Below, in pieces: positions 20,244 through 30,934 of a stretch of 64,000 nt of DNA; the first letter of the stretch is position 1, and each line of letters begins with the position of its first letter. A program made the translations under genes and the position numbers. The notes beneath the pieces were generated by a model, which did not search any database, had not been told where the DNA came from, and was given only the letters and a program-made list of their open reading frames with translations. Source of the stretch: Flectonema sp. DT1601 (taxonomy: Eukaryota; Euglenozoa; Diplonemea; Diplonemida; Diplonemidae); contig OZ025786.1 in the NCBI GenBank assembly GCA_964019425.1, positions 1,302,001-1,366,000 of the forward strand. The letters run 5' to 3'.

Positions 20244-20437
20244 CTCTGCCTCTCTCTTAATTCTGTTCGTTTCTTTGAAACGAAAATTCATTTGAATATT
20301 ATTCCTTGGTCAGCAACCATCATTGTCGCCCTTTGGGCCTGTTAAAAAAAAATAAAAATAAAAAGAAAGTTTACATCGGGAATAGGGCAGGAGCCAAAAG
20401 CTCCCAGTCCGTTACTTCCCACTTTATCGAAATTCAA
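19705..20437 (+). mobile_element. 5'-truncated LINE 3' fragment
   Basis: It begins inside an array unit, contains two complete hairpin units (about 19,760-19,990), then the CATCTCCCTGCTATCCC spacer, pyrimidine-rich tracts, TTCGTTTCTTTGAAACGAA and the LINE terminus ending TTTATCGAAATTC at about 20,436. It is inserted in the 5' part of the RT-OTU gene. With the fragment at 15,179 it forms a long inverted repeat around that gene, produced by two independent insertions. Confidence 0.8.
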
Positions 20438-20570
20438 AATAATGATATAACACTGTGATTTTTTGTTTGTGCACGAAACCGTGAACCGACTTAAACTGAT
20501 AAAGCTAAAGGAGGTTTACGTGTGCTGCCAACATTCTTTTTCATTCTTACAATACTTGTTAAATGCAAAA
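20438..20570. other. unassigned flank
   Basis: About 130 bases lie between the LINE terminus and a LINE 3'-region segment. They match nothing else in the window. They may be the upstream part of the interrupted RT-OTU locus, but no supporting frame is visible. Confidence 0.3.
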
Positions 20571-20945
20571 AAAAAATAATAATGTAAATGAATAATAAAA
20601 TAAAAAAAAAAAAAACATGCCTTGGGAATACAACCAAAGCCCCAATTAATCGGTCCTTTCTTTTTCCTTCTTGTCAAGTGATCGCTCCACTCGTCGATCA
20701 CCAAAACCGATTGTATTTATATCTGTTCTTTTCTCAACGATCGGCTATACCGATCATTTTTTTTTTAAAATAATTGTTTTCTTCTTCTCGACGATCAGAT
20801 CCAATTGATCGACCTTTTTTTTTTTTTTTTTCCTTTATTCCTTCCATCCCTCCCACTCCCCTAATTTTAAATAAAAACAAGATCAGCTCAGCTTGATCGT
20901 TAATCTTTTTTTCTTTTTTTAATTTAAACTGATTGTATCGTTTTA

Positions 20946-21155
20946 CGATAAAGTGGGAAGTAACGGACTGGGAGCTTTTGGCTCCTGCCCTATTCCCGAT
21001 GTAAACTTTCTTTTTTTTTTTTTTTTTTTTTTTAACAGGCCCAAAGGGCGACAATGATGGTTGCTGACCAAGGAATAATATTCAAATGAATTTTCGTTTC
21101 AAAGAAACGAACAGAATTAAGAGAGAGGTAGAGAAAAAAAAAAAAAAAAAAAAGA
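20946..21155 (-). mobile_element. short 5'-truncated LINE 3' end
   Basis: Reverse-oriented LINE terminus (CGATAAAGTGGGAAGTAACG) extending only about 210 bases, to the purine-rich GAGAGAGGTAGAGAAAA tract. It is inserted between ACTGATTGTA and TATCTGTTTATT of the surrounding LINE 3' region, with a few extra bases at each junction. Confidence 0.75.
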
Positions 21156-21360
21156 AAGAATAGATCGATATCTGTTTATTTTTCTCAACGATCGGCTATA
21201 CCGATCAACCTTTAAAATAATTTCTTCTTCTCGACGATCAGATCCAATTGATTAACCTTTTCTTTTTTTTTTCCTCTATTCCTTCCATCCCTCCCGCTCC
21301 CCTATTTGTAATAAAAACAAGATCAGCTCAGCTTGATCGTTAATTTTTTTTCTTTCTTTT

Positions 21361-22195
21361 TCCCATGGTGTCCAACTAAATTAAAGGACAAGTCTGGGAT
21401 AATCCCTGCCAGAGGGGCGAGTATTCTACCATGGTTGAAATACTCTGGCAACTGATCTTCAATTTTATGTTGTTTTGTTAGCTGCTGGTGTATCCTGATC
21501 ATGTGTTGATACTTGCATTTTTTTATTTGTAATCTTCTATTACAATTCTCTTTCTGTTCTGGTCTGTTACTTCATTTGTCTTGTTTAACTTCAGTTATAT
21601 CCATTTTACTTTTTATTGTTTCCCATCTACTTTTTATTTTCTATTAGTTCTGGTCAGAAACTCCTGGGCAGCAAGAAGGAAAGCAGTTTAGTACTTCTGG
21701 GTGTTTGGCATCACCCCCCATAGTGAGCAAGTACAACAGGTAGCATTGGTAGTCTGTTGATCCTGAGTGATCCCAGCTACAGTTTTGTTTTTCTTTCTTT
21801 TTTTTTAGAAGAAGATCAGGACATCCAAGCACTGCTGGATAGTTGCTGAATGCAGGGCCTGCCTGTGGCATTATAATAACAGGCTAAGTCATTTGTAGTT
21901 CATAGTTTACCTTTGATTTTATAACTTCACATAGGTACTATGAACGATGAGAGATCCAGTGGGATCACTCAGGGTCTAGTAGAGACCACCAATGTTGTGC
22001 GTTGATAGGCAAGGTGACCAACCTTGACATTCTTTCTTTTCTCTCCTGTTGTGACAAACACAAAATACACACACAGCTTACAGTGTGTTCTTTGTGTATG
22101 TTTTCTTCAGGTGTGAGTAGTTTTTTTGTTCTTGCTCTTTAGGGAGGGCCTTAGCCAAAAGCTAACAGTCCAAATCTCACCTGGTAACTTAACTC
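21361..22195 (-). repeat. R1 repeat, short form
   Basis: An 835-bp R1 copy in reverse orientation. Its start (CCAGGTGAG, minus strand at about 22,183) and its end (GGACACCATGG, about 21,365) coincide with those of the copy at 49,475-50,308. The shared end points suggest that this short form is a real unit and not a random truncation. Confidence 0.75.
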
Positions 22196-22361
22196 CCCCT
22201 GTTGGTCCTAGTCAAGACCTTAAACTGACTAACCGGTCTTAATTTTAAAGGGAAAACCTACAGATCCACCCCCAGGTTTGGGGAAACGTACACTACGGTC
22301 ACGGCCTTGTGTAACTTTTTTGACCCCTGGATATGTGTTTAAATCCGCAAAATCGAAGACG

Positions 22362-22431
22362 ACGCAAATTGTCGAGTGGTATGATTCCAGACTTGCATTC
22401 GCTAGGCTGCGGTTCGAACCCCTGTCGGGTC
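22362..22431 (+). other. tRNA-like Pol III promoter module
   Basis: The box A-like TGTCGAGTGGTATGATTCC and box B GGTTCGAACCC (22411-22421) are at tRNA-like spacing and are followed within 12 bases by a run of more than 20 T. The D-arm part resembles proline-type tRNAs. Acceptor pairing is partial (about five of seven) and the T-stem has mismatches. A degenerate tRNA or tRNA-derived promoter head is more likely than a working tRNA gene. Confidence 0.55.
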
Positions 22432-22924
22432 TTTTTTTTTTTTTTTTTTTTTTCTTCCCCCAGTGACCAACAGGTACACTGTCTGCACTGGCCGTTCGGT
22501 CAGGAACGCCGCCGCTGACGTCGTGCGTCGTATCCGTACTGCTGATTCGTTCTGTCACGTTCGGACACTCGTCGCTCTGAGACATTGCTTAGTGCAGGTT
22601 GCTGACTAACAACATCGTTTGAAAGTCTTACACCAGAACCTCATTGGTACCTTACAAAGACCCTGCATCAAATTCACACGCGGGTCGTTCTTCAAGGTCA
22701 ATAGTGTAAACTTCCACTCGACTTAGGACCTCGCTTGGAAGCCTTCTGTCATCGCGCAATTCTTCCTTAAGTTAAGTTAAACTTAACTTTAACATAAGAG
22801 AGTAATCCATCGTCCTGTTAACCTCTATTCTCTCATCATGGTGTAGAAGTAAGTTAGTCAACTATTGATGTAGTTACTTAATTGTAATGTTCATAAAAAA
22901 ACATTCTTATTGTTGTAATCTTTT

Positions 22925-23290
22925 GGACGCAAGCCCTAACACGATCAAAAAGTAACCACCAGTGGTGACTAAGTGATCCAGTCTGGCTTACTTCAAAGGC
23001 TAACATAGTCAAGCACAGTCACTGCGGATGTGTTGTGTAGCATCACGGCTCCGATCGGAGAACCGTAGATACCAGGGACTAGAAACGGGAGTACCTCTCG
23101 TACTACCCCGTATTGCGGTCGACTTACACTGCCCCAAGGGGGTCTCTCCCCATCAGTAGGTAAAACTTGTCTCACGACGGTCCTGTTAGTGGGTGAACTA
23201 TCCAACCCTTGGACAATTCTGCTTGTCTAGGTTAGGAAGAGCCGACATTGAAGGATCAAAAGCAATGAACGCTTGGCTGGGTTTGCAGGC
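22925..23290 (-). rRNA. LSU (28S-type) rRNA 3'-end fragment, block C
   Basis: The minus strand from 23,290 reads GCCAAGCGTTCAT, TTTTGATCCTTCAATGTCGG, CTCTTCCTA, GGTTGGATAGTTCACCCACT, GACCGTCGTGAGACAAG, TTTTACCTACTGATG and GTACGAGAGG. These are the conserved 3' domain of LSU rRNA in the right order. Compared with typical eukaryotic LSU it lacks about 18 bases before GACCGTCGTGAGAC and a few after it. Either this species has a shortened rRNA or the copy is a degenerate fragment. It abuts the 5' side of the LINE, in the opposite orientation. Confidence 0.85.
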
Positions 23291-25739
23291 CCCAAAAGCT
23301 GAACGAAAAAATTGGGCCGTTCGAATCACTAACTTGCATGTTGTCGGTTGCAGTCATCACTCACCTGTCAGCATACTCTTTACCTTAATTACGCTCGATA
23401 TTGTTTCTGAGCCATTCTCTTTTCTATTTTTTTTTTTTTTTATTATTGCTACTTCACAACAAAAAAAAAAAGAAACACCGGGCCGGCGGTGTCATAAAGA
23501 TACTGGCAACCATCTCTCAGCCAACCCAGCCCCCGAGGCTTTGCAAGAGGCTATTTCGAGATCGGCTCTGGATGGGGATAAAACTTTAGTAGCCAAATGT
23601 CCTTTATGTTTTGAGACATACCTCAAAGGTCCAGTTGCGCATTTTAGACGTAACTGTAAGTTTAGTAAGGAATTTAAGGACTATAAGTCACGTTTTCCCC
23701 CATCTACCCACTCCCAAGTTAAAGATTGTTACCACTTACCTTGTCCAGAATGTGGTAAGCTTTTCAAAAGTATCGCTACGAGAGCGAAACACTGTGTTAA
23801 CGGTACATGTAAAGGTACACCTCTGTCTCCCCTCACAGGGAATAATTCAGACCTTGAACCTCCCTTTGTAGGAGAATCTGTAGATTTTAAAACTTCACAA
23901 ACAGCTTTCGTTCCTTATAACTCTACAACACCCACTTTTACCCCGTTACACCCGTCTCGTCTCAAATTCCGATCTTTTGGAACTGAATGGAAGGACATCG
24001 ACGTTTCTGCTGCAGAAAAACTTCAAACTTTCACCGTCGAAACAGAAAACTCTTCAAAACCTGCCGACCAACTTGATAAACTACTCAAAACGGTTTATCA
24101 AATATGTAGCGGTTTCTTTGAAGAAACAAAGCGGAATTTACCCCGCAAACAGAAATCAAGGGAAGAGGTCATCCTCGACCAAGAAAAACTTGAATGTCGT
24201 CTGGAAATGAAACAGCTAAGACAGGAGCTCCGCAAATCTGGGCCTTCTATAGAGAACGCTGTCAAATGGAAAGAGGCAAGAACGAGAATGAAAAGGATTT
24301 TCCGAATGTATCGGAATTTAGAAAAGAAAAATTTATTCAAAAAATTACAAGATAAATTTCGTCAAAATCCGTTTACTGCCATAAAAGAAGAACTCCAAAA
24401 AGAAGATCCTCAACCCCCCTCCCTTGATATTCCAGAGGAAAAAATAATTGAACATTTTAAAAACAATTATTGTGACAATGAAAAAAAAAAAACTGATTTC
24501 ACCCATCCCTCTTTTTTACCTAAGTCTGACTACAAGACAATGGATGATATCCAGTTCCCGAGCTTCGAACAGTTTGGTATTCTCTTATCAAAGAAAAAAA
24601 ACAAATGTGCCCCTGGTCCCAATTGCATACCTTATGTTGTATGGAAAAAGGTCCCAACTTTTATGGAAGCACTTTACAAGGTATTAAAGAGAATTTTCGA
24701 ACTCAAGGCCTATCCGGATAGTTGGGGCTTAGCATTTGTAACAATGCTCCCAAAGCCCAACTCCGATGGGAAAGACATCTCGAAAACGAGACCGATAGCT
24801 GTGGGCAACTGCGACGGGAAAATTTTTAATACGGTTATTCAGGAAGCTGTCGCAAGCCACACTCTTTCTAAATTTAATTTTCAAAAAGGCTTTAGGAAAG
24901 GTGTCTCTGGATGTATCGAACATGCCACGATCACCTCAGAGATTTTTAAAGAAGTGAAAGCTCTCCGGAAAAACCTAACAATTGTCTGGGTGGATTTGGC
25001 AGATGCTTTCGGCTCAGTCAAACATCAATTAATTTTCTTTGCTTTAAAATATTTCGGAATTCACGAAAGAATAATCGGTTTCTATAAAAGGTATTATTCC
25101 TCCATGCGCGTCCAAATCAGAGTTGGAGAAGGCCTGACGCCCACTATCCCTTTTGAAGTTGGTGTCTTTCAAGGCTGCGTTTCCTCCCCAACCCTTTTTA
25201 ATTTGGTATTCCAACTACTGCTCTTTTCCTTAGCAGTTCATCAACAGGAAGCCTACGAGTTTAACAATAAATCCCTCCAACTATTAGTTGCAGCTTTTGC
25301 TGATGATTTACAACTTACCACGTCATCAAAGGCGGGGGCAAAATTGCTAATCAAGTCGCTCGAACAGTTTCTTTCCTGGTCTCGAGGTATGAAAGCGAAA
25401 CCCCAGAAATGCATTGCCCACAGCTTTGTACAAGGGAAACCAGCTAACCCGGACCTGAAGATTAACAATGTTCCGATTACGAATCTCCAGGAAGCTGGAG
25501 AGTTCAAATACCTCGGGCGTTGGTTTGAGCCGAACGCCAAAGAACAGAAATTGCGAGAGCGCCTGACCACTTTTACCAGGAATTTTTTAAAAAAAGTCGA
25601 CGCCATGCCACTATATGGGTCTCAGAAGGCTTGGTCTGTCCAACACTTGTTATTGTCAAGGTTAACATGGAGTTTGATGATCCATGACTTATCTCTCCCT
25701 TTTGCCAAAAAAATGGACAAAATTATTAACCTTTTTTGA
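23291..25739 (+). CDS. LINE L0 protein, part 1: zinc fingers and reverse transcriptase
   Basis: The frame is open from 23,193, but its first 33 codons are antisense rRNA, so the true start is unclear; no Met precedes the zinc fingers after the rRNA junction. Counting from 23,193: zinc finger 1 CPLCFETYLKGPVAHFRRNC (136-155), zinc finger 2 CPECGKLFKSIATRAKHC (184-201), CAPGPNCIPY (472-481), motif A VDLADAFGS (Asp601), motif B GVFQGCVSSPTLFN (657-670), motif C FADD (702-705) and KYLGRW (772-777). This is a non-LTR (LINE) reverse transcriptase of the R2/R4-like group. One base is missing near 25,728 compared with the other copies (AATTATTAACC versus AATTATTAAACC), so the frame ends at 25,739 and the rest is out of frame. 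Confidence 0.85.
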
Positions 25740-27346
25740 AGAAATGGTGGGGATTTGTCCGCTCTGCGAACACAGTCATCCTTTTTACCGGTTCAAAGAA
25801 CACTGTTGGTCTCAGACACAAAAGAGTTGAGACGCTATATAAACAAGCGCAATCAATTAAACTAGACATCCTCAGATCCTCACAGGACTCTGACATGCAC
25901 GGTGTCTACAATGTTATTATGGAGAAATCGTCCAACTGGTCGAAAAAGTTTTCAGCTTCTGCTGAGTGGGAGCGCCTTATTAAGTTTTTTTCTTACCGTT
26001 CTCTTGCGAAGCAATCAGCTGGTCTTGGTCACCGATTGCGCGATCTACGTACTACTCGCCCCGATCTCCTTAAGCGTTTTGAAGTGGAAGCCACAGATGA
26101 ACTACTGAACTCTTTGAATAAATTACAAGTCCAAGGTCAATGGAAGGAGTGGTCTAAATGTATGATAAACGACTTCACCTGGAATAAGGTACTTAGGGAG
26201 GGAAATCCTGCCTATATCTCATTTCAACTGAAAGCGGTTACAAACACCCTCCCCTCACAAGATAATTTAAAGAGGTGGAACATCACCAATGTGGACCAAA
26301 ATTGTGTTTTGTGTGGCAAAGTGAATCCTACCCTCAGGCATGTCTTAACAGGCTGTCCTGTCTCTTTAACACAAGGGAGGTTCACGTGGCGTCACGACAG
26401 CGTTCTAAAACGCATTGTTATCTTCTTGGAAGAGTTGATAATAAAAGCCAACAAAAGAAAAGAAAACCTCCCGCCTCCCTCTCAAACTTTTTTAAAAACA
26501 GGGGAAAATAAACCCCTAGAAAGAATTTCTAAAGAGACAGGCGAACTTTCACTAGCGAATGATTGGGTCATCCTCGACGATGTCGGTGATAACCGCCTAA
26601 TTGTTCCTCTTGAAGTGTGCCATGTCTCGTCCTCTCTAAGACCAGACATTTTTATTTATTCTTTTTTTGCGAAAAGAGCACTGATTTTGGAGCTGACGTG
26701 TCCAAATGAAGATCGTTTCGAAACCTCTCATGTCTTAAAGGAAAAGAAATACCTAAAGCTAAGAGACTCGATCATCGCTAATGGCTTCGACTGTAACATT
26801 TTTACTATTGAAGTTGGCGTACGAGGAAACATCTGCATGGACCAGCTGAACATCTGGACACGTCACATCGGTTCACCTTTAGCACCAACAAAAGCTTTAT
26901 TTTGTGAATGCACCAGAATCGCCAGACAGTGCTCATATGTTCTGTTCCAGACGAGGAACCTCCCCACGTGGCATTCAAGACCACTAATGCGCAGCATTAA
27001 AGAAGAACCTGCCACTGCAAGTTTTATAAAAGATGGTAAAGAAATCTTCCCTGTGGAAGAAGTCAAAATCCACAAAATAACAAAACTGAAAACGATCGAA
27101 AAGCTCACCATTGAAAGATCGTGGCTTGAGAAATGTTTTATCTGGCAAACTTGTTACGCATCGGCTCTTTCTATTCTACTTATTGCCAATGGTTCTTCCT
27201 CCCCGGCCCCTTCTGTTTTGTTAGATGAGGATGAGCTCACTGGACTCTCCTTGTCATTCTCTTCTATTTCTTCCATCTCTTTCCAGACTCCCCCACCTGA
27301 ACTCATGTCAACGGGATCGCAAACACTTCCTGCTGATTTCGCTATA
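25731..27346 (+). pseudogene. LINE L0 protein, part 2: CCHC and PD-(D/E)XK endonuclease
   Basis: Continues the L0 protein after the one-base deletion, in the +1-shifted frame. It holds the CCHC motif CVLCGKVNPTLRHVLTGC (C-x2-C-x8-H-x4-C) and the restriction-like endonuclease signature RPD...ELTCPNED...KKYLKL. These are the C-terminal parts of R2/R4-type LINE proteins that nick the target and prime reverse transcription. The frame is then cut by the 302-bp MITE at 27,347. Near-identical sequence recurs at 28,412 and 31,093. Confidence 0.85.
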
Positions 27347-27648
27347 CTGCAACTGGAAATATTACTGCGCGGAAAAAACCGCACTAATTTCCAAATCTGC
27401 AAAAAACCGCACTAATTTTTCCACGCAGTAATATTTCCACCGCACTAATATTTCTGCTCAGAAGTGATTTTTTCTCCAGATGCATTTTTCTGCTGGTGCC
27501 TTACACAGCAAAAAAGCAACCAAATTTTTTTCTACCACCAGGTGGAAAAAACCGCGCTAATCTTTTCTCAAAAAAACCGCACTAATTTTTCCGCGCAGTA
27601 ATATTTCCCCGCAGTAATTATTCAGCGCAGTAATATTTCCAGTTGCAG
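27347..27648. mobile_element. 302-bp MITE with TA target duplication
   Basis: Termini are CTGCAACTGGAAATATTACT and its exact reverse complement, flanked by TA on both sides (27345-27346, 27649-27650). The uninterrupted LINE at 42,080 reads GCTATAGTGATAAG, confirming a TA duplication as in Tc1/mariner-like elements. The interior is made of repeated CCGCACTAATTTT and GCAGTAATATTTCC motifs in both orientations. It encodes nothing. Confidence 0.9.
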
Positions 27649-27650
27649 TA

Positions 27651-28253
27651 GTGATAAGAACTCAATCTGACATGGGTTCTCAAACCCCCTTGTACAAAAA
27701 AAAAGAAGGAAAATTAAGGCTGAAACTTTCCTTGAAATGCCAGATTTTAGAAAACGAACTAGAACAAATGAAAGAACGAATGTTTTATGTTCTATTTTTA
27801 TTTTACTTTAATGCGATGTCAGCCTCCCTCGAGAAAGACAAGCAGTTACTAAATGGATTACCTGTTGAGATCAAAGCTACCAACCAGGATCCATCCTCAC
27901 TTCCTCCTGCACCCCCTGTTTTAATTATTGAAAAAGATAGAAAAGAATATGAACTTCTGGAAGGAGTAATTCAACGGTTAACAGCAGAACGCGATGAATC
28001 GAAGACTTCTCTTTCTGCACTAGTTCGACAATATGACTTAGTGGAAGATTACAGGAAACGTGAGCTCGCAAATCTGACTCAGAGAGCAGACCTATCGGAA
28101 ATGGCGCTCTTTAATTACCATCAAAGGTTTGTTCTTCTGTCGAACGAATTGGAGACCAAATGTAATGAGGAAAGAGAAAGTAAAATAAGACTTTTCTATA
28201 CTCAACAGGAGGTCGAGAGTTTGCGTGCCGCGCGTCCCCGTATGACCCACTTT
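27651..28253 (+). pseudogene. LINE L0 protein, part 3: start of coiled-coil extension
   Basis: After the MITE the L0 frame resumes with SDMGSQTPLYKKKEGKLRLK, then a heptad-rich region (ILENELEQMKER, ERDESKTSLSALVRQYD, LVEDYRKRELANLTQRADLS) ending RPRMTHF. It then runs into the next tandem unit (YQEFFKK, which is RT sequence in another frame). The natural continuation FSQQVSPRTP is found at 39,388. Confidence 0.8.
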
Positions 28254-30027
28254 TACCAGGAATTTTTTAAAAAAAGTCGACGCCATGCCACTATATGGGT
28301 CTCAGAAGGCTTGGTCTGTCCAACACTTGTTATTGTCAAGGTTAACATGGAGTTTAATGATCCATGACTTATCTCTCCCTTTTGCCAAAAAATTGGACAA
28401 AATTATTAAACCTTTTTTGAAGAAATGGTGGGGATTTGTCCGCTCTGCGAACACAGTCATCCTTTTTACCGGTTCAAAGAACACTGTTGGTCTCAGACAC
28501 AAAAGAGTTGAGACGCTATATAAACAAGCGCAATCAATTAAACTAGACATCCTCAGATCCTCACAGGACTCTGACATGCACGGTGTCTACAATGTTATTA
28601 TGGAGAAATCGTCCAATTGGTCGAAAAAGTTTTCAGCTTCTGCTGAGTGGGAGCGCCTTATTAAGTTTTTTTCTTACCGTTCTCTTGCGAAGCAATCAGC
28701 TGGTCTTGGTCACCGATTGCGCGATCTACGTACTACTCGCCCCGATCTCCTTAAGCGTTTTGAAGTGGAAGCCACAGATGAACTACTGAACTCTTTGAAT
28801 AAATTACAAGTCCAAGGTCAGTGGAAGGAGTGGTCTAAATGTATGATAAACGACTTCACCTGGAATAAGGTACTTAGGGAGGGAAATCCTGCCTATATCT
28901 CATTTCAACTGAAAGCGGTTACAAACACCCTCCCCTCACAAGATAATTTAAAGAGGTGGAACATCACCAATGTGGACCAAAATTGTGTTTTGTGTGGCAA
29001 AGTGAATCCTACCCTCAGGCATGTCTTAACAGGCTGTCCTGTCTCTTTAACACAAGGGAGGTTCACGTGGCGTCACGACAGCGTTCTAAAACGCATTGTT
29101 ATCTTCTTGGAAGAGTTGATAATAAAAGCCAACAAAAGAAAAGAAAACCTCCCGCCTCCCTCTCAAACTTTTTTAAAAACAGGGGAAAATAAACCCCTAG
29201 AAAGAATTTCTAAAGAGACAGGCGAACTTTCACTAGCGAATGATTGGGTCATCCTCGACGATGTCGGTGATAACCGCCTAATTGTTCCTCTTGAAGTGTG
29301 CCATGTCTCGTCCTCTCTAAGACCAGACATTTTTATTTATTCTTTTTTTGCGAAAAGAGCACTGATTTTGGAGCTGACGTGTCCAAATGAAGATCGTTTC
29401 GAAACCTCTCATGTCTTAAAGGAAAAGAAATACCTAAAGCTAAGAGACTCGATCATCGCTAATGGCTTCGACTGTAACATTTTTACTATTGAAGTTGGCG
29501 TACGAGGAAACATCTGCATGGACCAGCTGAACATCTGGACACGTCACATCGGTTCACCTTTAGCACCAACAAAAGCTTTATTTTGTGAATGCACCAGAAT
29601 CGCCAGACAGTGCTCATATGTTCTGTTCCAGACGAGGAACCTCCCCACGTGGCATTCAAGACCACTAATGCGCAGCATTAAAGAAGAACCTGCCACTGCA
29701 AGTTTTATAAAAGATGGTAAAGAAATCTTCCCTGTGGAAGAAGTCAAAATCCACAAAATAACAAAACTGAAAACGATCGAAAAGCTCACCATTGAAAGAT
29801 CGTGGCTTGAGAAATGTTTTATCTGGCAAACTTGTTACGCATCGGCTCTTTCTATTCTACTTATTGCCAATGGTTCTTCCTCCCCGGCCCCTTCTGTTTT
29901 GTTAGATGAGGATGAGCTCACTGGACTCTCCTTGTCATTCTCTTCTATTTCTTCCATCTCTTTCCAGACTCCCCCACCTGAACTCATGTCAACGGGATCG
30001 CAAACACTTCCTGCTGATTTCGCTATA
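28254..30027 (+). pseudogene. tandem copy 2: RT C-terminus, CCHC and endonuclease
   Basis: From ATG 28285 the frame encodes PLYGSQKAWSVQHLL through the CCHC motif and endonuclease, as in copy 1 but without the one-base deletion. The MITE terminates it near 30,028; a short read-through ends at 30,096. There is no RT catalytic core, so it cannot work alone. Its left part carries L1-type alleles (GAGTTTAATG, TCCAATTGG, GGTCAGTGG) and its right part L0-type alleles (GCGAACTTTC, CTGATTTTGG), so the copy is a recombinant. Confidence 0.85.
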
Positions 30028-30329
30028 CTGCAACTGGAAATATTACTGCGCGGAAAAAACCGCACTAATTTCCAAATCTGCAAAAAACCGCACTAATTTT
30101 TCCACGCAGTAATATTTCCACCGCACTAATATTTCTGCTCAGAAGTGATTTTTTCTCCAGATGCATTTTTCTGCTGGTGCCTTACACAGCAAAAAAGCAA
30201 CCAAATTTTTTTCTACCACCAGGTGGAAAAAACCGCGCTAATCTTTTCTCAAAAAAACCGCACTAATTTTTCCGCGCAGTAATATTTCCCCGCAGTAATT
30301 ATTCAGCGCAGTAATATTTCCAGTTGCAG
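30028..30329. mobile_element. 302-bp MITE, duplicated with the tandem unit
   Basis: Identical in position and flanks to the MITE at 27,347, exactly 2,681 bases further on. It was copied with the unit and not inserted independently. Confidence 0.9.
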
Positions 30330-30331
30330 TA

Positions 30332-30934
30332 GTGATAAGAACTCAATCTGACATGGGTTCTCAAACCCCCTTGTACAAAAAAAAAGAAGGAAAATTAAGG
30401 CTGAAACTTTCCTTGAAATGCCAGATTTTAGAAAACGAACTAGAACAAATGAAAGAACGAATGTTTTATGTTCTATTTTTATTTTACTTTAATGCGATGT
30501 CAGCCTCCCTCGAGAAAGACAAGCAGTTACTAAATGGATTACCTGTTGAGATCAAAGCTACCAACCAGGATCCATCCTCACTTCCTCCTGCACCCCCTGT
30601 TTTAATTATTGAAAAAGATAGAAAAGAATATGAACTTCTGGAAGGAGTAATTCAACGGTTAACAGCAGAACGCGATGAATCGAAGACTTCTCTTTCTGCA
30701 CTAGTTCGACAATATGACTTAGTGGAAGATTACAGGAAACGTGAGCTCGCAAATCTGACTCAGAGAGCAGACCTATCGGAAATGGCGCTCTTTAATTACC
30801 ATCAAAGGTTTGTTCTTCTGTCGAACGAATTGGAGACCAAATGTAATGAGGAAAGAGAAAGTAAAATAAGACTTTTCTATACTCAACAGGAGGTCGAGAG
30901 TTTGCGTGCCGCGCGTCCCCGTATGACCCACTTT
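30332..30934 (+). pseudogene. tandem copy 2: coiled-coil part
   Basis: Repeats the coding region 27,651-28,253 (SDMGSQTPLYKKKEGK through RPRMTHF) and again runs into RT-derived sequence at the CCACTTT junction. Same frame content as copy 1. Confidence 0.8.

Larger units (their letters stand above)
20571..22247 (+). mobile_element. LINE 3'-region segment with two internal insertions
   Basis: It matches the part of the LINE 3' region that follows the stop codon at 34.0 and 43.4 kb: ATGTAAATGAATAATAAA, CATGCCTTGGGAATACA, then two units of the second repeat family (CGATCGGCTATACCGATC, CCTTCCATCCCTCCC, AAGATCAGCTCAGCTTGATC) and GGTCCTAGTCAAGACC. A reverse LINE 3' end of about 210 bases sits at 20,946-21,155 and an R1 copy at 21,361-22,195. 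It stops at TTAATTTTAAA, where the GGGAAAACC element begins; related copies continue with TAAGTG. Confidence 0.75.
22248..23290 (+). mobile_element. second GGGAAAACC element (tRNA-like module plus LSU rRNA 3' end), distal end not found
   Basis: It begins GGGAAAACCTACAGATCC at the point where the LINE 3' region is interrupted. Like the copies at 16.2 and 60.4 kb it has a tRNA-like module close to this end and an LSU rRNA fragment in antisense further in. Beyond the shared first 10 bases the terminus differs, and no matching inverted end was found before the LINE begins, so membership of the same family rests on layout. The 22,440-22,920 part is unassigned. Confidence 0.5.
25571..28253 (+). repeat. 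2,681-bp tandem unit, copy 1
   Basis: The unit runs from CCACTTTTACCAGG in the RT C-terminal part to CGTATGACCCACTTT in the coiled coil. It includes the CCHC/endonuclease region and the 302-bp MITE. Copy 1 carries the L0 alleles GAGTTTGATG, TCCAACTGG, GGTCAATGG and GCGAACTTTC. The junctions between copies share the 7-mer CCACTTT. Confidence 0.9.
28254..30934 (+). repeat. 2,681-bp tandem unit, copy 2 (recombinant)
   Basis: Same unit as 25,571-28,253, offset by 2,681 bases, including a MITE copy at the identical position. Alleles switch from L1-type to L0-type between about 28,820 and 29,228. Confidence 0.9.

Noticed and set aside
15179-20437. A large DNA transposon with ~1-kb terminal inverted repeats enclosing the RT-OTU gene
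   Set aside because: The inverted arms are both LINE 3' ends with the same invariant terminus found at many truncated LINE insertions (for example 53,099 and 39,387). Their inner ends stop at unrelated positions, so two independent insertions explain the symmetry.
27781-27840. Spliceosomal intron in the LINE coiled-coil region (GTTTTATGTTC...GATGTCAG)
   Set aside because: The segment keeps the frame and all subfamilies retain it; the related frame at 10.2 kb differs in length here by only about five residues and still aligns around it, so no intron need be assumed.
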